From NCBI GenBank assembly GCA_900313345.1, contig OMQW01000080.1, forward strand, positions 1-16,098: a stretch of DNA of 16,098 nucleotides. The letters run 5' to 3'. The translations under genes were made by a program, and so were the position numbers. Of this stretch, positions 6,463-14,581 are shown in pieces. Source of the stretch: an uncultured Eubacteriales bacterium (GTDB lineage: Bacteria; Bacillota_I; Bacilli_A; RF39; UBA660). Position 1 is the stretch's first letter. Each line of letters opens with the position of its first letter. The notes under the pieces were generated by a model that saw nothing but the letters and a program-made list of their open reading frames with translations, was not told the DNA's origin and did no database searches.

Positions 6463-9400
6463 CTACATCTATTAGACAATTATGATCATTTAAATCATAT
6501 TCTTTGCCTTTTTCTTCTTTAATTATTTTTTCTGCTAGAGTTTCACCTTTAATATATTCTTCAAATAAGCTAAACATTTTATCTATGTCATTATCTCCAG
6601 AATAGTATATATTAATATGATCTGTAATTATAAAATCTTTTTCTTTTCTTAGTGCTTGAATAGTTCTTACAAATTCTCTTGCAAGTCCTTCTAATATTAA
6701 TTCTTCTGTTAAGTTAGTATTTAATACTACTACTGTTTTAGAATCACTTCTTGCAGCATAACCTTCTTTAACATCTAGAGATACTAAAGTGTTTTCACTA
6801 TTTAATTCAAAGTCTTCTTCTTGTAATTTGATTGTCTTTGGATTTAGAGATACTTCAAAACACTCTTCACTAGTCATGTTTCTTAGTACTTCTTGTAAAT
6901 CTTTTATCTTTGATCCTAAAGCTTTACCTAGTACTTTAAAGTTTGGTTTTAAAGAGTATGTTAAATATTCAGTCATATTTTCTTTATATGTGATATTTTT
7001 AACATTTAATTCTTCTTTTACTACGCTATCTAGATCTCCAATAATATCTTTTACTTTCTTATCTAGAATAACTTCATTTATAGGTTGTCTTACTTTAATA
7101 TTTACTGATTCTCTTGCATCTCTACCTAAACTACATATATCTCTTACTAAGTCCATCTTTTCTTCTACTTCTTCATTAATTAGATTTTCATCATATTTAG
7201 GGAAGTCTGCTAGATGTACTGATTTTTCTCCAGTTAGTTTTCTATATATATCATCTGAAATATATGGTGTTATTGGTGCAGTTAGAAGTGCAAGTGTTTT
7301 TAATACTTCATAAGTTGTTTCATAAACACTTTTCTTTGAATCAGTTAATTCACTATCCCAGAATCTTCTTCTGTTACTTCTTATATACCAGTTTGATAAA
7401 TCATCATTTAAGAATGGAACTATTAGTTTAACTACTTTATTTAAATCATATTCTTCATAAGAATCTGTTACATCTTTAACTAATTTATTTAATTTAGATA
7501 ATAACCACTTATCTATTAGTTCCCTATCTTTTACTTCGATATGATAAGTTCTAGGGTCTACTTTATCAGCATTAGCATACATTTCAAAGAATGAGTATGC
7601 ATTTTTAAATGTTGAATAATATTTAGAATATATTTCTTTTAAGCCATTAACATCAAATTTTAAAGGTGTCCATACAGGAGATGCATAAAGCATATAGAAT
7701 CTTACTGGATCTGCTCCATATTCTGTCATTATATCTATTGGATTAATTATATTACCTACCGATTTAGACATCTTTTTACCATAAGCATCTAGCATCATGT
7801 CATTTACAACAACATTCTTATAGCTTGATACTCCTGATACTAATGTTGATATAACTATTAATGAATAGAACCATCCACGTGTTTGATCTACTCCTTCAGC
7901 AATAAAATCTGCTGGGAATTGGCTTTCAAATAATTCTTTGTTTTCAAAAGGATAGTGATATTGGGCATATGGCATTGCTCCTGAGTCAAACCATACATCC
8001 ATTACATCTTTTACCCTATCCATCTTTTTACCACATATTGGACAATTTATGTGAAGATTGTCTACATATGGTCTATGTAATTCTATATCTCTTACATTAA
8101 CGTCTTCTACTACTTTTTCTTGTAGTTCATCTAAACTTCCAATACATTCTACATGTCCACAGTCACAAGTCCATAGAGGCATTGGACATCCCCAATATCT
8201 ATTTCTTGATATACCCCAGTCTACCATGTTTTCAAGCCAGTTTTGGAAGCGCTTTTCACCAACATAATCTGGGAACCAATTTACCTTTTCGTTTTGTTTA
8301 ATTATTTCATCTTTACATGCAGTTGTTTTAATATACCATGCTGGTTTAGCATAGAATATAAGTGGTTTTTTACATCTCCAGCAGTGAGGATAATCATGAA
8401 CTATTTTTTGCTTTTTAAATAATTTATCGTTTTCTTTTAAGTATTTAACAATATCTAGTTCTAGTTCTTTATCTGTAACTACTCTACCAATCCATGGTCC
8501 TACAGTATATTCACCATCTTTATTAACACTTTGAGAGAATGCTATTTCATTTTCGCGACATACTCTATTATCATCTTCACCATATGCTGGTGCTATATGT
8601 ACTATTCCGGTACCATCTTCATCAGTTACATAGTTATCTGCAACTACTTCAAAAGCTTTTCCTTCTACTTTTGCAAATGGCAAGAACTGTTCATATTTTA
8701 ATCCTACTAGGTCACTACCTTTAAATTCTTTAATTACCTTATAGTCTTCACCTAACACTTTATCTGCTAATGTTTTTCCTATAATAAAAGTATATCCTTT
8801 AGATTCTACTTCTAGATAATCATATGATGCATTAACACATGCTGCTACATTATCAATTAATGTCCATGGAGTTGTTGTCCATACAAGTAAATATTTATCA
8901 CTATTTACTAATTTAAATGGAATTACTACTGAATTAACAGAATCTTGTTCATATCCTTGAGATACTTCATTTTGAGAAAGTTCTGTTCCACATCTAGGAC
9001 AATATGGTAATACTTTATTTCCATGATAGATTAAACCTTTATTAAATATTTCTTTTATTAACCACCATTCTGATTCTATAAAGTCATTTGTACAAGTGAT
9101 ATATGGATTTTCTTCATCTATAAATTGTCCCATCATTTCTGTTACTTTTTTAACTTCATCTATATTAGAATCTGTTTCTTTATTACATTCTTTACAGAAG
9201 TTTTCAATACCAAATTTTTCGATATCTGATTTATTATTAAATCCTAATTTCTTTTCTACATTTACTTCAATTGGAAGTCCATGAGTATCTAGTCCTATCT
9301 TTCTTAGTACTTTATAACCATTCATTGTCTCATATTTGCAAAAAGCATCTTTAATAGTTTTGGCAAATACATGATGAAGTCCTGGTTTAGCATTGGCATA

Positions 9401-9550
9401 AATTGGTCCATCATAAAATACATACTCTTCACAATCTTTTCTGTTTTCTATTGTTTCATTTAAGATATTATGGATTCCTCCCCAACTATTTCTAATACTT
9501 TTTTCTACTTCACTAACACTACCAGTTTCTAGTTTTTCAAATTCTTTCAT
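6449..9550 (-). CDS. ileS: Isoleucyl-tRNA synthetase, eukaryote-like IleRS2 type with altered HIGH motif (GLHH)
   Basis: The enzyme charges tRNA-Ile with isoleucine and hydrolyses mischarged valyl-tRNA. The 1033-residue product exceeds the usual 920-940 of bacterial IleRS1 and lacks the C-terminal zinc cysteines of that type. The lines KIGLDTHGLPIEVNVEKKLG and KSDIEKFGIENFCKEC match the IleRS2 group. In place of HxGH the signature reads GLHH (residues 57-60; bases 9371-9382), with first and third positions swapped. KMSKS is intact (593-597). The CPRC zinc knuckle is at 184-187, and the editing domain shows TTTPWT (225-230) and HIAPAYGEDD. The start is fixed by AAAGGAGG before the ATG; an earlier in-frame TTG lies in the leader terminator's tail. 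It is expressed from a T-box leader and ends in its own terminator. Confidence 0.97.
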   Translation of the reverse strand: MKEFEKLETGSVSEVEKSIRNSWGGIHNILNETIENRKDCEEYVFYDGPIYANAKPGLHHVFAKTIKDAFCKYETMNGYKVLRKIGLDTHGLPIEVNVEKKLGFNNKSDIEKFGIENFCKECNKETDSNIDEVKKVTEMMGQFIDEENPYITCTNDFIESEWWLIKEIFNKGLIYHGNKVLPYCPRCGTELSQNEVSQGYEQDSVNSVVIPFKLVNSDKYLLVWTTTPWTLIDNVAACVNASYDYLEVESKGYTFIIGKTLADKVLGEDYKVIKEFKGSDLVGLKYEQFLPFAKVEGKAFEVVADNYVTDEDGTGIVHIAPAYGEDDNRVCRENEIAFSQSVNKDGEYTVGPWIGRVVTDKELELDIVKYLKENDKLFKKQKIVHDYPHCWRCKKPLIFYAKPAWYIKTTACKDEIIKQNEKVNWFPDYVGEKRFQNWLENMVDWGISRNRYWGCPMPLWTCDCGHVECIGSLDELQEKVVEDVNVRDIELHRPYVDNLHINCPICGKKMDRVKDVMDVWFDSGAMPYAQYHYPFENKELFESQFPADFIAEGVDQTRGWFYSLIVISTLVSGVSSYKNVVVNDMMLDAYGKKMSKSVGNIINPIDIMTEYGADPVRFYMLYASPVWTPLKFDVNGLKEIYSKYYSTFKNAYSFFEMYANADKVDPRTYHIEVKDRELIDKWLLSKLNKLVKDVTDSYEEYDLNKVVKLIVPFLNDDLSNWYIRSNRRRFWDSELTDSKKSVYETTYEVLKTLALLTAPITPYISDDIYRKLTGEKSVHLADFPKYDENLINEEVEEKMDLVRDICSLGRDARESVNIKVRQPINEVILDKKVKDIIGDLDSVVKEELNVKNITYKENMTEYLTYSLKPNFKVLGKALGSKIKDLQEVLRNMTSEECFEVSLNPKTIKLQEEDFELNSENTLVSLDVKEGYAARSDSKTVVVLNTNLTEELILEGLAREFVRTIQALRKEKDFIITDHINIYYSGDNDIDKMFSLFEEYIKGETLAEKIIKEEKGKEYDLNDHNCLIDVERLS

Positions 9551-9569
9551 AATTTCCTCCTTTATATAC

Positions 9570-9602
9570 AAAAAAAGAGATCTTACAAAGGACGAAGATC
9601 TC
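9570..9602 (-). terminator. Regulated terminator of the T-box leader
   Basis: GAGATCTT/AAGATCTC forms an 8-bp stem (9577-9584 with 9595-9602), followed by seven T residues (9570-9576). One arm overlaps the T-box sequence, giving the expected mutually exclusive antiterminator. Confidence 0.92.
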
Positions 9603-9774
9603 GTGGTACCACCTTAATTTTGTACTTAATATGCTTAACGTGCATTATTCGCCTTTAACTTATCCTTAAAGGGCACTTGAAAGTGATTCTAAATATTTTA
9701 CTTATTGTTTATTTTCACCAATCATAAACTCTCTAAAAACTTTCAAATATTTACGTCTTTCGCATTTGCTTAAC
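9570..9774 (-). promoter_or_regulatory. T-box riboswitch leader, isoleucine-specific, controlling ileS
   Basis: The leader of about 200 bases carries the T-box core AGGTGGTACCACG (9602-9614). Its UGGU bulge can pair with the ACCA end of uncharged tRNA-Ile. Stem I has an AGAGAG element near 9735, a distal hairpin with arms GTTTAT/ATAAAC (about 9705-9729), and a specifier region AGAATCACTT in which ATC (9685-9687) is the Ile codon. A terminator stem (9577-9602) competes with an antiterminator formed by AAGG before the T-box core and CCTT at 9588-9591. Uncharged tRNA-Ile binding should favour antitermination and ileS transcription. The codon identity matches the downstream gene. Confidence 0.94.
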
Positions 9775-9780
9775 GAATTT

Positions 9781-9809
9781 AATATAACATACTTTTATTT
9801 ATTATTCAA
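9781..9809 (-). promoter_or_regulatory. Promoter of the T-box/ileS unit
   Basis: TTGAAT (9804-9809), a 17-base spacer, and TATATT (9781-9786) preceded by TGT. The start point is predicted near 9774. It begins immediately after the stop of the upstream gene at 9812, and no terminator is visible between them, so readthrough into the T-box is possible. Confidence 0.8.
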
Positions 9810-9811
9810 TA

Positions 9812-11272
9812 TTATCTTGAACCTTTTCTTTTATCATCATCTAATTTTTTAAATATTTTTTCTTCATCGCTTTTAGCATTATTTTTTAATATTTCAATTT
9901 CTTCATCAGTTAGTTTTCTATATCTATTAACTAGTTTTGATAGCATTAATGAATCACTATCTACTTTTTTAACAGATGCACCAAGAATTAAATAATTATT
10001 ATTTCCTATTTCTTTAAATACAATTCTTACTTGATCTTCTTTTAATTCTCTAAAACCTTTAAATTTAGAATTACTTGCTAGTGCTCTTATTTTATCTACT
10101 GATAAAGTTCCATCTTTAAAATTCTTTAATAGATTTTCAGTTCTATCATAATATTCTTCTGGAATATCTTTTAAATCAGATTCAATATACGTAAATTGCT
10201 CATTTCTTCTAGTATATAATAAATTTCTAATAGGTTCTTTTTCCTTATCTTCTTCTATTTCTTTTATTTCTTCTTTAACTGCTTCTTTTTTATTATATCT
10301 TTCTTGCTCTTCAGAATATTTTGATAGTATTCTATAATATCTATTTTTTATATCTTGATATTCTAATAATATTACTTTTCTTATTTCAATATCAAAATAA
10401 TTTTCTTCTAGATTTTTTCTACATTCTTCTATTTTATCAATATATTTATTTAACATAGTTCTATATATATAATCAAATTCTTCTATTGATATATATTCAT
10501 CATCTATTTTAGGTAGAAGTTTTATATTTTCTTCGTAATTATCATCATCTATTAAACTTATATAACTAATTATTTTCTTATCCAAGTTTTCTACATAATC
10601 ATATTTATAATCTATATTAAATTTATTATATTTATCTAATAATATATCAAGTGACTTTTTACTAACTCTAATGCCATTATTATTTAATTTAATATTATGT
10701 TCATTTATCAATTCATAGATTGCTATTTGTTTTCTAGTAGGTAAATCTTCTTCATCAAAGAATTTTTTTAAAGAATCTATTTCTCTTTGTTCTATATAGT
10801 TATTATACTTTAAAGAAGATTGAATTTTTTTATACGATATTATTTCATCTTTATGTGTTTCTAAAAACTTATGGTCTTTTCTATTTTGAATTACTTCAAG
10901 ATTTAATAATCTTTGTGCATAAATTAATATTCTTTTATATTTATTTAGAAATTCTACTTTTTCAGCACTAAAATTTTCTTCATCTTTAGTTAAATAATAA
11001 GTATTATTAGTTAATTCAAATAATGTATCAATGAATTTATCTGATATTTCTTTACTTAAACATATTTCCATTGTTATACCAATACCTGCTATATTATCTT
11101 TTAAATTTTCTTCTTCTTCTAGCATTTCTAATAAGTTTTTTAATATTTCTATTCTTACTTTTGAGTTTTTATATCTTTCTTTAATATCTAAGTATTCTTT
11201 TACTTTTAAATATAATCTTTGTTTAAAGTTATATAATAAATTATTTATCTCATAATCTGTTCTTTTAGACAT
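9812..11272 (-). CDS. Uncharacterised 486-residue protein with a possible C-terminal RelE/HigB (Gp49-like) fold
   Basis: No family is recognised for the whole protein. Residues 1-345 are highly charged and predicted mainly helical, with no signal peptide or membrane segment; a Glu/Lys-rich linker lies at about 321-348. Residues 362-452 have the pattern of HigB/Gp49-type RelE-fold domains: a helical pair, then GFRELKEDQVRIVFKEIG (406-423), a hydrophobic strand YLILGASVKK (427-436), and a last helix. No antitoxin-like gene lies beside it, and the domain is an appendage on a much larger protein, so a toxin role should not be assumed; RNA or ribosome binding is equally possible. The start at 11272 has AGGGGG upstream, and the gene has its own strong promoter. 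It sits between divIVA and ileS. The product is probably cytoplasmic. Confidence 0.8.
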   Translation of the reverse strand: MSKRTDYEINNLLYNFKQRLYLKVKEYLDIKERYKNSKVRIEILKNLLEMLEEEENLKDNIAGIGITMEICLSKEISDKFIDTLFELTNNTYYLTKDEENFSAEKVEFLNKYKRILIYAQRLLNLEVIQNRKDHKFLETHKDEIISYKKIQSSLKYNNYIEQREIDSLKKFFDEEDLPTRKQIAIYELINEHNIKLNNNGIRVSKKSLDILLDKYNKFNIDYKYDYVENLDKKIISYISLIDDDNYEENIKLLPKIDDEYISIEEFDYIYRTMLNKYIDKIEECRKNLEENYFDIEIRKVILLEYQDIKNRYYRILSKYSEEQERYNKKEAVKEEIKEIEEDKEKEPIRNLLYTRRNEQFTYIESDLKDIPEEYYDRTENLLKNFKDGTLSVDKIRALASNSKFKGFRELKEDQVRIVFKEIGNNNYLILGASVKKVDSDSLMLSKLVNRYRKLTDEEIEILKNNAKSDEEKIFKKLDDDKRKGSR

Positions 11273-11300
11273 TTTTATTCCCCCTAATTAATACTTGCAT

Positions 11301-11329
11301 ATTATACCATTTTTTTCTAAAAAAGTCAA
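11301..11329 (-). promoter_or_regulatory. Promoter of the 486-residue protein gene
   Basis: TTGACT (11324-11329), a 17-base spacer, and TATAAT (11301-11306) preceded by TGG. This is a near-perfect sigma-A promoter with extended -10. Its -35 box touches the T tract of the preceding terminator. The leader is about 20 bases. Confidence 0.88.
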
Positions 11330-11350
11330 AAAAAGACTTATAAAAGTCTT
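11328..11350 (-). terminator. Intrinsic terminator of the pilin-like gene
   Basis: Stem AAGACTT/AAGTCTT (11333-11339 with 11344-11350), 4-base loop, followed by a T7 tract on the minus strand. The stop codon of the pilin-like gene (11349-11351) forms the base of the stem. Confidence 0.82.
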
Positions 11351-14081
11351 AATTTATAGTTGCATATGTATTTGGTGTTGTTTCTCCATTAGATATTTGA
11401 CGATGTGATACGCCATGTGGTTCATAGTAAACTAAGGCGCCATCTGAGTTTCTTGTTGCTACGTATTTATATCCTGTTCCACCACAGTAATTGCATTTAT
11501 AGTGTACTAAGGCTCCACCATGTCCATTACCATCATGTCCATATGTTACTCCTGGAATTCCTGAATTCCATGGTTCAATATATGTTATAGAAATACCAGC
11601 TTGACCATCTATACTAGAACCTGCATAAGGGCAAGTTTTTAAACCATATGCCCATGTTGCTTTTAGACTAATATCTTGTTGAGATTTCGTTCCTACTTTA
11701 ACATTAGATGTTGCACTAGATAGTCCAGTTCCTGTCCATCCTTTAAACACATAATTTGCTTTTTTTGGTAGTGGTATATATCCTGTTCCAGTTCCTGCTA
11801 TATAATATGTTGGTGCTCCTGAAATTGATCCACCATCTGTGTTAATTGTTATATTAAATTTTAACAATTTCCAATTTGCTGTATAATTTCTAATTCCTGT
11901 TGAACCAAAAGGAATTGTTATATTTGTTTGTGGTGTTGATCCATTAGTTCCTGTCCATCCTAAGAATTCATAATTAGTTTTAGTAGGATTATTTAAAGTA
12001 AATGTATCATCATGTTTAGTATATGTTGTTCTATTTGATGCACTTAATGATCCACCATCTAAATTATAACTAATTGAATATGTTATGTTAACGCATGTCA
12101 ATGCTGGACTTAATGTTGCTGCTAATGTAACATTTCCACTTGCATCACTTACAGCTCCTTTTGGAACACTTATTGATAAAGAACCAAAATATTTATTAGT
12201 CTCAGGTATAGTTAAATAAACATTATTAGTAGATGAATCTACTGTAAATATACATCCTGATACTTCTTGTCCACCTATATATACTTTTGATTTATTGAAA
12301 ACATCTTCATTATAAATACTATCTGATACTAATGAATTTACTTTTAATTTTAATCTAATTGTTTGTCTCATTTCTGTATCAAATTCAGTATTATTTATAT
12401 CTATTTTATTTCCGTTAGAATCAAAACTCATTACTTTTGATTCTACTAGATTTATTGTTCCATCATTATTAAATTTAAATGTACCATTAGATATCTTAGT
12501 TTTAGTATTAGCATTTCCAGTTTTATCTACATAAAATATAGGTACTACCCATAGATAATAATCACCTGTTAATGTATTATCATTTACATCAAATGAATAT
12601 TTTTTTTCACCTTTTGTATTAACTTCTTTTTCATAATATGTAGTTGGTTCATCAGTTTTTGTCTTACTAAATCCATATTTAAAATATAGTGTATCTGCTA
12701 ATCCTGATGTATCATCTTCAACTGTTACTGTTACAGTATGACTTTTAGATACAGTAGAATCACTTTCTTTTGATAGTACTATATCTTTTGGAATATAATC
12801 ATCTCTAACTAATGCATATAGTGTTAGGCTTTTATCTACAGATACAGTTTCTTGTTCTTTTATAGTTTTTGTTACAGCGATTGTTTCTTTATATCCATAT
12901 TTTTTATATCCACTCTTAGCGGTAAAGTTTGGTAATGTTACATCACATAATGGGTTATTATATTTTTCACCATCATATAAACTATATCCTGTACATTTAA
13001 TACTATCTTTATCTATATTAATTACATTATCACCTTTTTTTAGTGTTACTATATTTTCAACTTTATATAAAGCGTAATATACTTCTGCATTACTATTTAA
13101 AGATTCTATTTCTCTCTTATCTCCATACCTATTAGAGTATCCATAATATTTAGTATTATTAATACTTGTGGAATTTTTTATTTCTTTAGGAAATTTATAA
13201 TCACAAGAATCTTCTCTATTATATGTGTAGCAGCTTAATTCTACTTCTTTTACTTTATCAGTATGGTCATTATCTTTATCATGCTCATTATATATAAATT
13301 TAGATGAATGTTTCTTTTTAAAGATAGCATAAAGTGTCATATCATTACTCTGCATGTATATTTCTTTCAGTGGTTTTGTAATATTCTTTCTTGCACTCCA
13401 TCCTACAAATTCATAACCTTCTTTGTATGCTCTTGGTGTTAAATCCACCTCATCATTATATTTATAATCATGGCTTTCGATATCGGCACTTTCTCCACCA
13501 TTTGATACAAAATCATAGTACACTTTAGATACTTTATCTGGATCTAAATTAAAAGAGTTGTTAGTTGGTGTAATTGTTCCATTTTTACAGTTTTCTAAAT
13601 TAGTTAAATCTGTTATTGGTAGAAAGTCTTTTTTAGTTCCTCCTAGCATTTCATTTAATTTAACTTCATTTAAGTTTACATTACTTGAATATGGGATTCC
13701 TTGATAACTTAGTTTTTTATTATTTTTATATTTTTCTAGTATTTGAACTCTATATACTAATTTATTATTAATAGTATTTATAGTAACAAATGAATATCCT
13801 TGTATATATTCTCCATTATTTGGTCCTGTTTGTGTTACTAACTCTAAACTATCAATTGGAAAGACAACACATGTACTTTCAGTTGGTTCATTTATTGTTG
13901 TATCTTTATTATAAAGAGCCTTTGCACTATGCATTATTTTTTCAGAATCGCTAATATATGTTTTATTTTTAGCCTTTGTTAATGCTTTATTAACACTTGA
14001 TACTGCTACTAACATAATTACACTTAATATAACAACTGATGCTAGTAATTCAATTAATGTAAATCCTTCTTTTTTTCTCAT
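11349..14081 (-). CDS. Large type IV pilin-like surface protein with InlB-type repeats
   Basis: The 910-residue product begins MRKKEG|FTLIELLASVVILSV, a prepilin peptidase site (cut after G6, Glu at mature position 5) and hydrophobic helix. ATG 14081 is chosen because it starts exactly at this motif and has AGAAGGTG upstream; the longer frame runs back into the divIVA terminator. An InlB/Listeria-Bacteroides-type repeat lies at about 187-255 (GYEFVGWSARKN), with two more at 669-738 (YEFLGWTGTN) and 741-811 (YVFKGWTGTG). Between them are Ig-like segments (VDKTGNANTKTK, VSDASGNVTLAA). The last 100 residues are Gly/His-rich with C817 and one CNYCGGTG (863-870), a DnaJ-style CxxCxGxG. Typical pilins are 130-200 residues, so this is probably an adhesin or minor tip pilin. 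No pilus assembly genes are in the window. Confidence 0.88.
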   Translation of the reverse strand: MRKKEGFTLIELLASVVILSVIMLVAVSSVNKALTKAKNKTYISDSEKIMHSAKALYNKDTTINEPTESTCVVFPIDSLELVTQTGPNNGEYIQGYSFVTINTINNKLVYRVQILEKYKNNKKLSYQGIPYSSNVNLNEVKLNEMLGGTKKDFLPITDLTNLENCKNGTITPTNNSFNLDPDKVSKVYYDFVSNGGESADIESHDYKYNDEVDLTPRAYKEGYEFVGWSARKNITKPLKEIYMQSNDMTLYAIFKKKHSSKFIYNEHDKDNDHTDKVKEVELSCYTYNREDSCDYKFPKEIKNSTSINNTKYYGYSNRYGDKREIESLNSNAEVYYALYKVENIVTLKKGDNVINIDKDSIKCTGYSLYDGEKYNNPLCDVTLPNFTAKSGYKKYGYKETIAVTKTIKEQETVSVDKSLTLYALVRDDYIPKDIVLSKESDSTVSKSHTVTVTVEDDTSGLADTLYFKYGFSKTKTDEPTTYYEKEVNTKGEKKYSFDVNDNTLTGDYYLWVVPIFYVDKTGNANTKTKISNGTFKFNNDGTINLVESKVMSFDSNGNKIDINNTEFDTEMRQTIRLKLKVNSLVSDSIYNEDVFNKSKVYIGGQEVSGCIFTVDSSTNNVYLTIPETNKYFGSLSISVPKGAVSDASGNVTLAATLSPALTCVNITYSISYNLDGGSLSASNRTTYTKHDDTFTLNNPTKTNYEFLGWTGTNGSTPQTNITIPFGSTGIRNYTANWKLLKFNITINTDGGSISGAPTYYIAGTGTGYIPLPKKANYVFKGWTGTGLSSATSNVKVGTKSQQDISLKATWAYGLKTCPYAGSSIDGQAGISITYIEPWNSGIPGVTYGHDGNGHGGALVHYKCNYCGGTGYKYVATRNSDGALVYYEPHGVSHRQISNGETTPNTYATIN

Positions 14082-14106
14082 TATTACACCTTCTATTCTT
14101 ATAATT

Positions 14107-14135
14107 ATAATATCATTTTTATCTATTTTAGTAAA
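14107..14135 (-). promoter_or_regulatory. Likely promoter of the pilin-like gene
   Basis: TTTACT (14130-14135), 17-base spacer, and TATTAT (14107-14112) preceded by TGA. A better TATAAT overlaps at 14104-14109 but has no matching -35. The box abuts the T tract of the divIVA terminator. Confidence 0.5.
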
Positions 14136-14136
14136 T

Positions 14137-14162
14137 AAAAAATGACAACTAATTGTTGTCAT
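14137..14162 (-). terminator. Intrinsic terminator of sepF-divIVA
   Basis: Stem ATGACAAC/GTTGTCAT (14142-14149 with 14155-14162) with a 5-base loop, followed by six T residues on the minus strand. The divIVA stop codon TAG (14149-14151) falls at the loop edge. Confidence 0.82.
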
Positions 14163-14559
14163 CTAGTAGTTCTATATCATCAAACTCATCTAGTATAGCT
14201 TTTTCTTCTTCTACTAATACACGCATCTTTCTTCTATAGACTCTCATGTTTCTTTCTAGAAGTTCTCTATCTTTATCTTTTTGTTCTGCTTTTATTAGTG
14301 ATTCATTTAATATTCTACTTGCCATATTTTTTGCATTTGTTATTATTAAATTTTCTTTTTGTTTAGCAGCTCCAATTGTATTTTTAGCCATAAAAGCATT
14401 TTCTTCATACTCTTTTATTTTACTTTGAAGTCTTTCTATTTCTTTTTGCTGCTCGATGCATCTATTAACAATGTCTTCAGTACGAATTATAACATCATTA
14501 ATAAAATTATTAACTTCTTCTTTATTATATCCATTTTCTTCTATACTAAACTTTTCCAT
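14149..14559 (-). CDS. divIVA: DivIVA-family coiled-coil protein (cell pole/septum targeting)
   Basis: DivIVA proteins bind curved membrane at poles and septa and recruit division or cell-wall partners. The 136-residue product has the N-terminal lipid-binding signature KFSIEENGYNKEEVNNFINDVI (residues 3-24), including the GY pair and VNNFI. A long coiled coil follows from about residue 27 to 120, ending in an acidic tail. It is shorter than the 164 residues of Bacillus DivIVA and could be a GpsB-like or reduced form, but the sepF-adjacent position supports DivIVA. It starts 22 bases after sepF, so the two are probably co-transcribed. The ribosome site (AAAGGGTG) is weak and sits about 12 bases from the ATG. 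Confidence 0.88.
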   Translation of the reverse strand: MEKFSIEENGYNKEEVNNFINDVIIRTEDIVNRCIEQQKEIERLQSKIKEYEENAFMAKNTIGAAKQKENLIITNAKNMASRILNESLIKAEQKDKDRELLERNMRVYRRKMRVLVEEEKAILDEFDDIELLDDNN

Positions 14560-14581
14560 ATGGGATCACACCCTTTATATA

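Noticed and set aside
6789..9284. Plus-strand open frames opposite ileS and elsewhere
   Set aside because: They are antisense shadows of conserved coding sequence, lack ribosome sites, and have biased low-complexity translations.
9603..9612. Palindrome GTGGTACCAC as a protein operator
   Set aside because: It is the conserved T-box core, fully explained by the riboswitch.
14082..14162. N-terminal extension of the pilin-like protein
   Set aside because: It overlaps the divIVA terminator, and a prepilin leader must be short and basic; MRKKEG at 14081 fits exactly.
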